Positions 41,597 to 50,683 are shown, numbered from the stretch's first letter. The stretch: DNA of 64,000 nucleotides from TMED27 sp964350695 (GCA_964350695.1 CAYGKM010000009.1:1-64000), one strand, 5' to 3'. Numbers and translations: made by a program. Notes: generated from the sequence alone by a model not told the origin.

Positions 41597-43893
41597 CAAA
41601 TAAGCAATCCCAACTTTTTGAAGAGACGCAGCCGGTGGCCGCGGCGGAGCGTTGCATGGCTGTGCTTGTGCCGCTTCCCATTGATAAAGCCTATGATTAC
41701 GGTGTGCCGGAGGGGCTTGAGGTAGCTGTGGGTGATTATGTGGTTGTGCCGCTTGGGGGCAGAGAGGTGACGGCCGTTGTTTGGGGCGAGCCTGCGGGGG
41801 ATGTGAACCCGAAGAAGCTCAAAAACGTTGTGATGAAACATAATGCGAAGCCGATGCGCGAAGAGATGATGCGCTTCATTGATTGGGTGGCGGAATACAC
41901 GATGTCGCCGAAAGGCTTTGTGCTGAAGATGGCATTGAGCGTGCCTGCGGGGTTGGATCCTGCGAAACCTGCGAAGGGGTATAAAATCTCTGCGTCATTG
42001 CGAGCGCAGAGAAGCAATCCCGATGTAGACAAGATTGCCGCGTCGTCTCAAAAGCCTCCTCGCAATGACGGTTTGACGCTGACCGAGAAGCAAAAGGCCG
42101 TGATGGATGTTTTGTCTGATGGCATGGCGCGCATTGCCGCCGATATTGCCCGTGAAGCCGAGGTGAGTGCGGGGGTTGTGAAGGGTTTGGTTGGCAAGGG
42201 GCTTGTGAACGAGACGGATATTTTCGATCCTGCGCCGTGTAAGAAGCCCGATGCGCACCGCGAAGGCGCAACGCTGTCCGAGGATCAGGACGCGATTGCC
42301 GATCATCTGAAAGACAATGTGAAGAAGAATGCGTTTAGCGCGGCGCTGCTTGACGGGGTGACGGGCGCAGGAAAAACGGAAGTTTATTTCGAAGCGGTGG
42401 CCGAAGCCTTAAAGGCGGGCAAGCAGGTGCTTATTTTGCTGCCCGAGATTGCGCTGTCGAATGCGTTTTTGGACCGGTTTAAGTCGCGCTTTGGGTGCGC
42501 GCCTGCTTTGTGGCATTCGCATCTGTCCAAAGGTGCGCGTAAAACCACGTGGCGCGGCGTGGCGGAAGGACATACGAAAGTGGTTGTCGGGGCGCGCTCG
42601 GCGCTGTTTCTTCCCTATCAGGATTTGGGGCTTATTATTGTCGATGAGGAACATGAGAGCGCCTATAAGCAAGAAGATGGCGTGATTTATAATGCGCGTG
42701 ATATGGCGGTGGTGCGGGCGAATCTGGGCAAGTTTCCGATTGTGCTGGTGTCGGCGACGCCATCACTGGAGACCATTCATAATGCGTGGCTTGGGCGCTA
42801 TCAGCATCTAACGCTGCCGGATCGTTTCGGCGGGGCGCGGATGCCGGATATCGAGGCCGTGGATATGCGCGATAAAGAGCATAAGCCCGATGCGCAACAT
42901 TTTATTTCCCCCACCTTAAAGGCGGCGATTGAAGAGACGATGGCGCGCGATGAGCAATCGCTGCTCTTCCTCAACCGCCGCGGTTATGCGCCGCTCACCC
43001 TGTGCCGTACCTGCGGGCATAGGATGGAGTGTCCGCGCTGCACGGCGTGGCTGGTGGAGCATAAATCCTCCGATCGTTTGCAGTGCCATCATTGCGGATT
43101 TGCGGCGCGCACGCCGAAGGAATGCCCTGAGTGCAGCGAGGAGAACAGTTTGGCGGCTTGCGGCCCCGGCGTGGAGCGGATTTTTGAAGAGGCGAAGCAT
43201 TACTTCCCTGAAGCGAATATCATGCTGCTGGCCTCCGACACGGCGGAGAATAACGAGGTTTTGCGCGGGATGTTGGAGGATATTAAATCCTCGAAGGTCG
43301 ATATTATTATCGGTACGCAGATTATTGCCAAGGGTCATCACTTCCCGAACTTGACGCTTGTGGGCGTGATTGATGCGGATCTGGGGCTTGGCGGCGGAGA
43401 GCTTCGCGCAGCGGAGCGGTGTTATCAGCTTCTCCACCAAGTTGCGGGGCGTGCGGGGCGTGAGGAAAAAGACGGTATTAAGCGGGGCAGGGTGATTTTG
43501 CAAACCTTTATGCCCGATCACCGCATCATGAAGGCGCTGGCCGAAGGTTTGCGCGATCCGTTCCTAGAGACGGAAGCCGCCGAACGAGAGCATGCACATA
43601 TGCCGCCTTATAGCCGCCTTGTGGGAATTATTGTTGCGGGGCGTGATGAAGGGCAGGTGATTGAAATTGCCAAAGCTTTGGGACGCACCGCGCCGCACGC
43701 GGAAGGGATCTCCACGCTAGGCCCTGCGCCTGCGCCTTTTATGCGGCTTCGCGGGAAATATCGTTATCGTTTGCTTGTGCAGGCGGATAAGAATTTAAAC
43801 GTGCAGGCCGCGATTGCGCATTGGGTGGGGGGTGTTAAATGTCCGTCCACGGTGCGAATCTATATCGACATTGATCCGATGAGCTTTTTGTAA
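41590..43893 (+). CDS. priA: Primosomal protein N' (replication restart helicase)
   Basis: PriA (767 aa) reloads the replisome at stalled forks. An N-terminal 3'-DNA-binding domain (about 20-120) is followed by a winged helix, then the helicase core: VTGAGKTEVYFE (Walker A) and IIVDEEHESAYKQEDG (DEEH box). Zinc-binding Cys clusters lie in CRTCGHRMECPRC and CHHCGFAARTPKECPEC, and the GRAGRE motif and C-terminal domain follow. Residues 135-160 (ASLRAQRSNPDVDKIAASSQKPPRND) are encoded by a palindromic repeat inserted in frame between the 3'-DNA-binding and winged-helix domains. No clear ribosome site lies before the ATG. Confidence 0.95.
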   Translation: MSTNKQSQLFEETQPVAAAERCMAVLVPLPIDKAYDYGVPEGLEVAVGDYVVVPLGGREVTAVVWGEPAGDVNPKKLKNVVMKHNAKPMREEMMRFIDWVAEYTMSPKGFVLKMALSVPAGLDPAKPAKGYKISASLRAQRSNPDVDKIAASSQKPPRNDGLTLTEKQKAVMDVLSDGMARIAADIAREAEVSAGVVKGLVGKGLVNETDIFDPAPCKKPDAHREGATLSEDQDAIADHLKDNVKKNAFSAALLDGVTGAGKTEVYFEAVAEALKAGKQVLILLPEIALSNAFLDRFKSRFGCAPALWHSHLSKGARKTTWRGVAEGHTKVVVGARSALFLPYQDLGLIIVDEEHESAYKQEDGVIYNARDMAVVRANLGKFPIVLVSATPSLETIHNAWLGRYQHLTLPDRFGGARMPDIEAVDMRDKEHKPDAQHFISPTLKAAIEETMARDEQSLLFLNRRGYAPLTLCRTCGHRMECPRCTAWLVEHKSSDRLQCHHCGFAARTPKECPECSEENSLAACGPGVERIFEEAKHYFPEANIMLLASDTAENNEVLRGMLEDIKSSKVDIIIGTQIIAKGHHFPNLTLVGVIDADLGLGGGELRAAERCYQLLHQVAGRAGREEKDGIKRGRVILQTFMPDHRIMKALAEGLRDPFLETEAAEREHAHMPPYSRLVGIIVAGRDEGQVIEIAKALGRTAPHAEGISTLGPAPAPFMRLRGKYRYRLLVQADKNLNVQAAIAHWVGGVKCPSTVRIYIDIDPMSFL
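41993..42070 (+). repeat. Palindromic element inserted in frame in priA
   Basis: A 78-bp element that starts CGTCATTGCGAG and ends with its inverse CTCGCAATGACG. Between them AGAAGCAATCCCGATG and ACAAGATTGCC form the usual internal arms. Its length is a multiple of three and it adds 26 codons to priA without a stop. A related copy lies at 53864-53931. The translated signature LRAQRSNP is typical of such elements. Confidence 0.88.
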
Positions 43894-43905
43894 GACACTT
43901 TATAG

Positions 43906-44682
43906 ATGAATAAAGCTCTTCCGCGCGATGTTACATCTTATGATCTTTTGAAAACCCTCGCGGTGGTGACGATGGTCATTGACCATATCGGCATGTATTT
44001 CTTCCCTGATGATTTATGGTGGCGGGCGATTGGGCGTTTAAGCTTTCCTATATGGCTGTTTTTGATCGGCTATGCGCGCAGCCGCGACATATCGCCGAAG
44101 CTTTTAGGGGCGGGCGCTTTGTTGGCGCTGGCGCATATCCCGGCCGGTATGCCGATTTTCCCGCTGAATATATTGCTGAGTATCGCGCTGGTGCGGCTTT
44201 GTATAGATAAGGTGATGCCGTTTTTTGAAAAGGGGTCGTCGCTGTTTTGGCTGTCTTTCGGGGCGCTGGCGATTTTGAGCATCCCGACATCCATTGTACT
44301 TGAATTCGGTACGCATGCGCTGCTCTTTGCGGTGTTTGGTTATATGTGCCGGCATTGGGGCGAGGATAGGCAGCGCGAGCGCAGCGGGTTTATGTTTGCG
44401 ACGATGTTCAGCTATCTGGCGATACAGAGTTTGCTGTTCGGGTTTAGCCAGATACAGCTTCTTGTCATGGCCGTCGGGGTTACGGCGGTGTGTCTATACA
44501 CCTTAAAGCCGTTCAAGCCGCTGACGTTCCGGTCTTTGCCGCTGGCGGGTGTTTTAAAGTTTTGCGGGCGCTATACGCTCGAGATTTATGCCGTGCATGT
44601 ATTGGCGTTTATGGCGGCGGCAGTGTATCTGGGGCGTGAAGGATACGGGCTGTTTCAATGGTCATGGGTCAACTTGGGATGA
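43906..44682 (+). CDS. TraX-like membrane protein, copy 1
   Basis: A 258-residue polytopic protein of the TraX family (named after the F-plasmid pilin N-acetylase; a group related to membrane acyltransferases). The conserved entry SYDLLKTLAVVTMVIDHIGMYFFP, RAIGRLSFPIWLFLIGYA and the C-terminal CGRYTLEIYAVHVLAF are seen. About eight membrane helices are predicted by eye. It overlaps its paralogue by 4 bases (ATGA). The substrate is unknown; there are no pilus or conjugation genes here, so an acetylation target elsewhere in the envelope is inferred. Confidence 0.82.
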   Translation: MNKALPRDVTSYDLLKTLAVVTMVIDHIGMYFFPDDLWWRAIGRLSFPIWLFLIGYARSRDISPKLLGAGALLALAHIPAGMPIFPLNILLSIALVRLCIDKVMPFFEKGSSLFWLSFGALAILSIPTSIVLEFGTHALLFAVFGYMCRHWGEDRQRERSGFMFATMFSYLAIQSLLFGFSQIQLLVMAVGVTAVCLYTLKPFKPLTFRSLPLAGVLKFCGRYTLEIYAVHVLAFMAAAVYLGREGYGLFQWSWVNLG

Positions 44683-45500
44683 GCGTTTTAAAAACCGAAA
44701 CCCTGCCGAAAGCCCTCACGAGTTATGATCTCCTGAAAACGCTGGCGATTCTTTTGATGGTGATTGACCATGTGGGGTATTTCTTTTTTCCCGAAGAGGC
44801 ATGGTTTCGCGTGGTTGGGCGTTTATGCGTGCCGATATGGTTTTTCCTGATTGGCTATGCGAATACCCGCGAGATCCCCCGGCTATGGTGGAGCGCGGCA
44901 ATAGCCGTGTTTTTGAGCGCGATCATCACGGGCGGGTATATATTCCCCGTCAATATCCTGTTTACCCTGATTTTTGCGCGATTCGCGATTGATTGGGTCA
45001 TGATGCGGGGGCTTCGGAACCATGAAGCTTTTGCGGGGATGTTTTTCTTGTGCGTTTTATTGAGCCTGCCGTCGATGATTTTTGTTGAATACGGGTTTAT
45101 CGGCATTCTTTTTGCCATGATGGGCTATATGCGCCGCCATAAGAGCGCGCTGGAAATGAAGCCGCGGCCATACTGGATGTTCGTCGCGGGCAGTGCGGGC
45201 GCGTATATTTTGATGCAAGCCATGCTGATGGAGAGTTTAAGCGCTGTGCAACTCGGCGCGCTTATTACGGGTATGGGGGCGGTGGTTTTTCTGCTCCATG
45301 GTTTTAAGGGGCAGACCTATCCCCATTTAAAAGGGGCTGCGTTCTGGGCGTTTCAATTTTGCGGGCGAAGAACACTCGAGATTTATGCGTTTCATCTTCT
45401 CGCCTTCAGAGCGGCCTCTATGATATTGAATCCAGACAGATTTTCAGCTTTTGATTTTACGCTGTTCGCGAATGAAAATTTAACTCGTCTGTTTTTGTGA
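44679..45500 (+). CDS. TraX-like membrane protein, copy 2
   Basis: A 273-residue paralogue of the preceding gene, with SYDLLKTLAILLMVIDHVGYFFFP, RVVGRLCVPIWFFLIGYAN and CGRRTLEIYAFHLLAF. The start ATG 44679 overlaps the upstream stop as ATGA; upstream in-frame starts would run deeper into copy 1 and disagree with the paralogue's length. The two copies diverge enough to have separate roles, or to act as a heteromer. They lie just before the ATP synthase genes. Confidence 0.82.
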   Translation: MSVLKTETLPKALTSYDLLKTLAILLMVIDHVGYFFFPEEAWFRVVGRLCVPIWFFLIGYANTREIPRLWWSAAIAVFLSAIITGGYIFPVNILFTLIFARFAIDWVMMRGLRNHEAFAGMFFLCVLLSLPSMIFVEYGFIGILFAMMGYMRRHKSALEMKPRPYWMFVAGSAGAYILMQAMLMESLSAVQLGALITGMGAVVFLLHGFKGQTYPHLKGAAFWAFQFCGRRTLEIYAFHLLAFRAASMILNPDRFSAFDFTLFANENLTRLFL

Positions 45501-45594
45501 AAAATGGCTGTTTTTTGCCCTTGTCATCGCTGAAATGCTGTGCTAAATCCTGCACAACAAAATTCAAAGTGGTTGAATATCAGGGAGTCCATAC

Positions 45595-46191
45595 GTGTCA
45601 TCTACAGGCCAAGCCTCTTATCTTGTCGCGCAGCGCTATGCCAATGCTTTATTGGAGCTAGCCGAAGGCGCGAAGATGGTCGATAAAGTCGAAAAAGATC
45701 TTAAGGATCTTGGATTGATGATTCAAAACTCATTGGATCTGGAAGCCACGATTAAATCCCCCCTTGTTTCCCAAAGCGATCTTATGAACGCGATGAACGT
45801 CCTTAGCGATAAAGCCAAATTTCAAACTGTGACTAAAAACTTCCTGTCCGTATTGGTTGAGAATAACCGCATGGGCGCGATTGGCCGCATTCTTGAAGCC
45901 TTTCATGAAGAGCTTGCAGAAAAGCGTGGTGAAACATCGGTGAATGTGACTGTGGCGCAGGATTTGACCGCGAAACAGAAAAAAGATTTAGAAGCCTCAT
46001 TGTCGAAAACGCTTGGTAAAGACGTTTCCGTGCAAATGAAGGTAGAGCCCGGTATTCTCGGCGGCATGATTGTCACCGTCGGTTCACAAATGATTGATGC
46101 CTCTGTGGCCCGTAAGCTTGAACGCTTAAAGGGTGCGCTGGGGGTTCAGGCTAATGAAAACACTCATTCCAACTTAAGCGAGGTTGTATAA
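45595..46191 (+). CDS. atpH: F1Fo ATP synthase delta subunit
   Basis: Delta subunit (198 aa, OSCP type) of the stator that links F1 to b subunits. It has the N-terminal YLVAQRYANALLELAEGAK helix and C-terminal MKVEPGILGGMIVTVGSQMIDASV signature. The start is GTG 45595 with GGGAG at 45583-45587. It begins the atpHAGDC cluster. As in other alphaproteobacteria the Fo genes lie elsewhere. Confidence 0.94.
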   Translation: MSSTGQASYLVAQRYANALLELAEGAKMVDKVEKDLKDLGLMIQNSLDLEATIKSPLVSQSDLMNAMNVLSDKAKFQTVTKNFLSVLVENNRMGAIGRILEAFHEELAEKRGETSVNVTVAQDLTAKQKKDLEASLSKTLGKDVSVQMKVEPGILGGMIVTVGSQMIDASVARKLERLKGALGVQANENTHSNLSEVV

Positions 46192-46193
46192 AC

Positions 46194-47741
46194 ATGGAAA
46201 TCAAAGCAGCAGAAATCTCCGAGATTCTGAAGAAACAAATTGCAGATTTTGGCGCACAAGCCGATGTCGCGGAAATCGGCCAAGTGCTGTCAATCGGGGA
46301 CGGCGTTGCCCGCGTTTATGGTTTGGACAATGTTCAAGCCGGTGAGATGGTTGAATTTCCATCCGGTATCAAAGGCATGGCCTTGAACCTTGAGCAGGAC
46401 AATGTTGGTGTTGTTGTGTTCGGTAGCGATAGCGGCATTAAAGAAGGCGATATTGTTCGCCGTACAGGCAATATTGTTGAAGTGCCGACCGGTAAAGGTT
46501 TGCTTGGGCGCGTCGTTGACGGTCTTGGTAACCCGATTGACGGTAAAGGCCCGCTTAAAAACGTGAAGATGTCACGTGTTGAAGTGAAAGCGCCGGGCAT
46601 TATTCCGCGTCAGTCCGTTTATGAGCCGATGCAAACGGGTTTGAAATCCGTTGATGCGCTTGTGCCAATCGGGCGCGGCCAGCGTGAGCTTATTATTGGT
46701 GACCGTCAAACAGGTAAAACAGCCGTAGCGGTTGATGCGATTATTAACCAAAAGACAGTGAATAAAGCGTCTGATGAGAAAAAGCACCTTTACTGTGTGT
46801 ATGTTTCTATCGGTCAGAAGCGTTCAACTGTTGCGCAGCTTGTGCGTGAGCTTGAAGAGCAAGGTGCGATGGAATATTCTATCGTTGTTGCTGCGACAGC
46901 TTCCGATCCTGCGCCTATGCAGTTCCTTGCGCCTTATACAGGCTGTACAATGGGCGAATACTTCCGTGATAACGGTCTTCACGCTTTGGCCATCTATGAT
47001 GACCTTTCCAAACAAGCTGTTGCGTATCGTCAGATGTCGTTGCTGCTTCGCCGTCCTCCGGGCCGTGAAGCTTATCCGGGTGACGTGTTCTATATTCACT
47101 CCCGTTTGCTTGAGCGCTCCGCTAAGATGGCGGATGAGCATGGCGGCGGGTCATTGACGGCTTTGCCGATCATTGAAACTCAGGGTGGAGACGTATCGGC
47201 CTATATTCCGACGAACGTGATTTCGATTACAGATGGTCAGATTTTCCTTGAGACAGGATTGTTCTTTAAAGGGATCCGTCCGGCGATTGATGTGGGTCTG
47301 TCTGTTTCTCGCGTTGGGTCTGCGGCGCAGATCAAGGCGATGAAACAGGTTGCGGGTACGATCAAGCTTGAGCTTGCGCAGTTCCGCGAGATGGAAGCGT
47401 TCGCGCAGTTCGCGTCTGATCTGGATGCCTCTACACAGAAATTGCTCGCACGCGGTGCGCGTTTGACCCGCCTTTTGGTTCAACCTCAGTACTCACCGCT
47501 TCCTGTTGAAGAGCAGGTTTTCGTGATCTACGCCGGTACACGAGGATATCTTGATACTATCGAAGTAAACCAAGTCGAAGAATATGAAGCGCGCTTGCTC
47601 GAGAATATTCGTGCAAACGGCAAAGACATTCTGGAGACAATCCGTGAAGAGAAGAAGCTTGATGAGAAGCTGGAAGAGAAGATGAAAAAATTCCTTGCAG
47701 ACTTTACTAAAGGTTTTGCCGGATCAAAAGAAGCCGCTTAA
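46194..47741 (+). CDS. atpA: F1Fo ATP synthase alpha subunit
   Basis: Non-catalytic nucleotide-binding subunit (515 aa). The P-loop GDRQTGKTAVAVD, GKGLLGRVVDGLGNPIDGKG and the ATP-synthase signature PAIDVGLSVSRVGSAAQ are present. The start is 2 bases after the atpH stop. Full length. It forms the alpha3beta3 ring with atpD. Confidence 0.97.
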   Translation: MEIKAAEISEILKKQIADFGAQADVAEIGQVLSIGDGVARVYGLDNVQAGEMVEFPSGIKGMALNLEQDNVGVVVFGSDSGIKEGDIVRRTGNIVEVPTGKGLLGRVVDGLGNPIDGKGPLKNVKMSRVEVKAPGIIPRQSVYEPMQTGLKSVDALVPIGRGQRELIIGDRQTGKTAVAVDAIINQKTVNKASDEKKHLYCVYVSIGQKRSTVAQLVRELEEQGAMEYSIVVAATASDPAPMQFLAPYTGCTMGEYFRDNGLHALAIYDDLSKQAVAYRQMSLLLRRPPGREAYPGDVFYIHSRLLERSAKMADEHGGGSLTALPIIETQGGDVSAYIPTNVISITDGQIFLETGLFFKGIRPAIDVGLSVSRVGSAAQIKAMKQVAGTIKLELAQFREMEAFAQFASDLDASTQKLLARGARLTRLLVQPQYSPLPVEEQVFVIYAGTRGYLDTIEVNQVEEYEARLLENIRANGKDILETIREEKKLDEKLEEKMKKFLADFTKGFAGSKEAA

Positions 47742-47755
47742 TTTAAGGACATCTA

Positions 47756-48661
47756 ATGCCAAGTCTACGCGATTACAGAGACCGTATTAAGTCGGTCAAA
47801 TCGACAAGAAAGATCACGAGCGCCATGAAAATGGTGGCGGCGTCCAAGCTTAAGCGTGCACAAAGCCAGGCCGAGGCTTCACAGCCATACGCCACGGCAA
47901 TGGAAGCGATGCTCTCACGCGTGGCGTCGAATGTTATTGTGAATGATAACAGCCCGAAGCTTTTGGTTGGCACAGGCAGCGATCAGAAGCATTTGCTTGT
48001 GGTTGTGACGGCTGATCGCGGGCTTTGCGGCGGCTTTAACGGAAACCTTGTGAAAGCGGCGCGTTTGAAAATCAACGCGCTTATCCGCGAAGGCAAGGAC
48101 GTTTCTATTATCTGTGTTGGCCGCAAAGGGCGTGATGCATTGCGCGGCGCACATGGCGACAAGATCTGGCAGAGCTTTATCGGTCTTATGGCGGCAAAGC
48201 GTATGGAGTTCGCGGAAGCGAATAAAATCACGGAATATGTTCTCGAGAAGTTCGAGGAAGGCGCGTTTGATGTTTGTACATTGATCTATAACTCTTTCGA
48301 GTCTGTTCTTACGCAAACCCCGACATTGCAACAAATTATACCTTTCGCGCTTCCCGAAAAATCTGAAGAAGAGCTTGAGGGCAAGGCGGTTCAAGGAGCT
48401 TTAAACTCTCCTTATGAATTCGAACCGGAAGAAGAAGTGATTTTGGAAGCGCTTTTGCCGCGCAATCTGGGTGTGCAGCTTTTCCGCTCATTCCTTGACA
48501 GTGCGGCAGGCGAGCAAGCCGCGCGGATGACCGCGATGGATAATGCAACCCGTAATGCCGGCGATATGATTAATGATCTGACATTGCAGTATAACCGCGC
48601 TCGTCAGGCCTATATTACCAAAGAATTGATTGAAATTATTTCAGGTGCGGAAGCCCTGTAA
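47756..48661 (+). CDS. atpG: F1Fo ATP synthase gamma subunit
   Basis: Rotor stalk subunit (301 aa). It starts with SLRDYRDRIKSVKSTRKITSAMKMVAASKL, the N-terminal helix, has TADRGLCGGFNGN in the middle and ends with the C-terminal helix ASRATAMDNATRN-type segment (here ARMTAMDNATRNAGDMI) and YNRARQAYITKELIEIISGAEAL. A slightly longer insert than in E. coli is visible around residues 195-220. Confidence 0.96.
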   Translation: MPSLRDYRDRIKSVKSTRKITSAMKMVAASKLKRAQSQAEASQPYATAMEAMLSRVASNVIVNDNSPKLLVGTGSDQKHLLVVVTADRGLCGGFNGNLVKAARLKINALIREGKDVSIICVGRKGRDALRGAHGDKIWQSFIGLMAAKRMEFAEANKITEYVLEKFEEGAFDVCTLIYNSFESVLTQTPTLQQIIPFALPEKSEEELEGKAVQGALNSPYEFEPEEEVILEALLPRNLGVQLFRSFLDSAAGEQAARMTAMDNATRNAGDMINDLTLQYNRARQAYITKELIEIISGAEAL

Positions 48662-48687
48662 GTCTAACTGCTTGAAAGGAGATCGTT

Positions 48688-48882
48688 ATGGCTGATGGCA
48701 TGAATAGTGGAAAACGGTCTCCTGAGGGTCTAAAAGACGTTTTTGATGTGGATGAGGCAACACAATACCGCGTGGCTACAGGCGATTATGGCGTTGTTTT
48801 GGTCGCGCCCCGATCACGCGTTGACGGCGAGGCGCCCAAGGGCGAAGACTTAGCAGCGAAGCTGCAGGAATTAATAGTGTAA
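48688..48882 (+). CDS. Small orphan protein between atpG and atpD (64 aa)
   Basis: No family recognised. ATG 48688 has a strong AAAGGAG ribosome site at 48675-48681, so expression is likely. The 64-residue product is acidic and soluble (RSPEGLKDVFDVDEATQYRVATGDYGVVLVAPRSR and an ending KLQELIV). It is not a known ATP-synthase subunit or the inhibitor zeta subunit, although zeta-like factors do regulate alphaproteobacterial F1. It lies in the middle of the atp operon, an uncommon place for an extra gene. Confidence 0.7.
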   Translation: MADGMNSGKRSPEGLKDVFDVDEATQYRVATGDYGVVLVAPRSRVDGEAPKGEDLAAKLQELIV

Positions 48883-48907
48883 TAGATTTAAAAGAAGGAC
48901 TAACACA

Positions 48908-50392
48908 ATGGCAACAGCAAAAAAGACACCAGCGAAGAAAACACCGGCGAAAAAGCCAGCAAATGCAAGCGGCGCAAAAGGCCATGTATTGCAGATTTTG
49001 GGCGCGGTTATCGATGTGAAATTCGAAGAGGGGCAGGTTCCTTCTATTCTTAACGCGCTTGAAACACAAAATGACGGCAAGACATTGATCCTCGAGGTTG
49101 CGCAGCACCTTGGTGAAGGCGTTATTCGTGCGATTGCGATGGACTCAACGGATGGTCTTGTTCGCGGTCAGGAAGTTTTTGATACAGGCGAGAACATCTC
49201 TGTTCCTGTCGGGCCGGAAGTTTTGGGCCGTATCTTTGATGTAACGGGGAACCCGATTGATGAAGGCAAGCCTGTTAAGACGAAAGCCAGATGGGGCATT
49301 CACCGCGAAGCGCCGTCTTTCGCCGATCAAGCGAAGGAAACAGAGCAGCTTGTGACAGGGATTAAGGTAGTTGACCTTCTTTGTCCTTACGCAAAAGGTG
49401 GTAAAATTGGCCTGTTCGGCGGTGCCGGTGTTGGTAAGACTGTTACCATTCAGGAATTGATCAACAACATTGCAAAAGGCCATGGCGGCGTGTCTGTTTT
49501 CGGCGGTGTGGGCGAGCGCACCCGTGAAGGGAACGACCTTTACCACGAGATGATCGAAGCGGGCGTTATTAAGGTCGGCGATCATGAGAATTCAAAAGTG
49601 GCCCTTTGTTTCGGTCAGATGAACGAGCCTCCGGGCGCGCGTGCACGCGTTGCACTCTCTGCGTTGACTATGGCGGAATATTTCCGTGATGAAGAAGGCC
49701 AGGACGTTTTGTTCTTCCTTGATAACATTTTCCGTTTCACGCAGGCCGGTTCTGAGGTGTCCGCACTTCTTGGCCGCATTCCGTCCGCGGTTGGTTATCA
49801 GCCAACGCTTTCAACAGAAATGGGCCAGATGCAAGAGCGCATTACATCCACGAATAAAGGCTCTATCACATCCATTCAGGCCGTTTACGTGCCAGCGGAT
49901 GACTTGACTGACCCTGCGCCTGCGACAACGTTCGCGCACTTGGATGCGACAACTGTTTTGTCTCGTGCGATCTCCGAGATGGGTATTTATCCGGCCGTTG
50001 ACCCGCTTGATTCTACATCACGTATTCTTGACCCGCGCGTTATCGGCCAAGAGCATTATGACGTTGCAAACCGCGTTCAGCAGACTTTGCAGTCATATAA
50101 AAACCTTCAAGATATCATTGCGATTTTGGGTATGGACGAGCTTTCAGAAGAAGACAAACTGACTGTGGCACGTGCCCGTAAGATCCAGCGCTTCCTGTCT
50201 CAGCCTTTCCATGTTGCGGAAGTCTTCACAGGGACGCCGGGTGTGTTCTGTCAGTTGGAAGACACGATCAAGGGCTTCAAGGCTATTGTTGACGGTGAGT
50301 ATGACCACCTTCCTGAATCTGCGTTCTACATGGTTGGGACGATTGATCAGGTTGTTGAAAAGGCCAAGAAAATGGCGGCTGAAGCGGCTTAG
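48908..50392 (+). CDS. atpD: F1Fo ATP synthase beta subunit
   Basis: Catalytic subunit (494 aa). The P-loop is GGAGVGKTVTIQELINN and the catalytic Glu is in GVGERTREGNDLYHEM. The beta-subunit signature PAVDPLDSTSRIL is present. A Lys/Ala-rich N-terminal extension of about 23 residues (ATAKKTPAKKTPAKKPANAS) precedes the core and is not part of the normal fold. Such basic N-terminal tails occur in some alphaproteobacteria. AAGGACTAACACA precedes the ATG. Confidence 0.97.
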   Translation: MATAKKTPAKKTPAKKPANASGAKGHVLQILGAVIDVKFEEGQVPSILNALETQNDGKTLILEVAQHLGEGVIRAIAMDSTDGLVRGQEVFDTGENISVPVGPEVLGRIFDVTGNPIDEGKPVKTKARWGIHREAPSFADQAKETEQLVTGIKVVDLLCPYAKGGKIGLFGGAGVGKTVTIQELINNIAKGHGGVSVFGGVGERTREGNDLYHEMIEAGVIKVGDHENSKVALCFGQMNEPPGARARVALSALTMAEYFRDEEGQDVLFFLDNIFRFTQAGSEVSALLGRIPSAVGYQPTLSTEMGQMQERITSTNKGSITSIQAVYVPADDLTDPAPATTFAHLDATTVLSRAISEMGIYPAVDPLDSTSRILDPRVIGQEHYDVANRVQQTLQSYKNLQDIIAILGMDELSEEDKLTVARARKIQRFLSQPFHVAEVFTGTPGVFCQLEDTIKGFKAIVDGEYDHLPESAFYMVGTIDQVVEKAKKMAAEAA

Positions 50393-50479
50393 AGCTTGTT
50401 GCTCGTCATTAAGTTGGACAAATGGTATGATTTGCGTGTAAAACATACGGTAATTTAACATAACTTAATGGAGTGCGAT

Positions 50480-50683
50480 ATGTTTGAAGGACGTGATGGA
50501 TGGGGGCTTTGGAAAGAGGGGGGCCTCCCTGATAAGGGGCTTTATTTAGCTGGATTTGCTGCAGCTGCGTTTATTGATGCTAAACACTTTGTGGGAGAAC
50601 GTTTGACCGGTCTTCGCGGGAAGTTTGCTTCAAATGGTTCTGCAAAACCCAGTGTTGAACGTGTGCCTGAACTGGAAATTTAG
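50480..50683 (+). CDS. Small orphan protein between atpD and atpC (67 aa)
   Basis: No family recognised. ATG 50480 has GGAG at 50470-50473 and is preferred to an ATG 12 bases upstream. The product has a mildly hydrophobic segment (GLYLAGFAAAAFIDAKHFVG), possibly a membrane-associated helix, flanked by Gly/Trp-rich and basic parts. A weak TTGGAC/TGTAAA promoter (50414-50442) may give it separate control. It is the second extra gene inside the atp operon. Confidence 0.6.
   Translation: MFEGRDGWGLWKEGGLPDKGLYLAGFAAAAFIDAKHFVGERLTGLRGKFASNGSAKPSVERVPELEI

Noticed and set aside
41995..42306. Minus-strand open frames crossing the palindromic element in priA
   Set aside because: Such repeats often give spurious open frames. 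Nothing else supports them.
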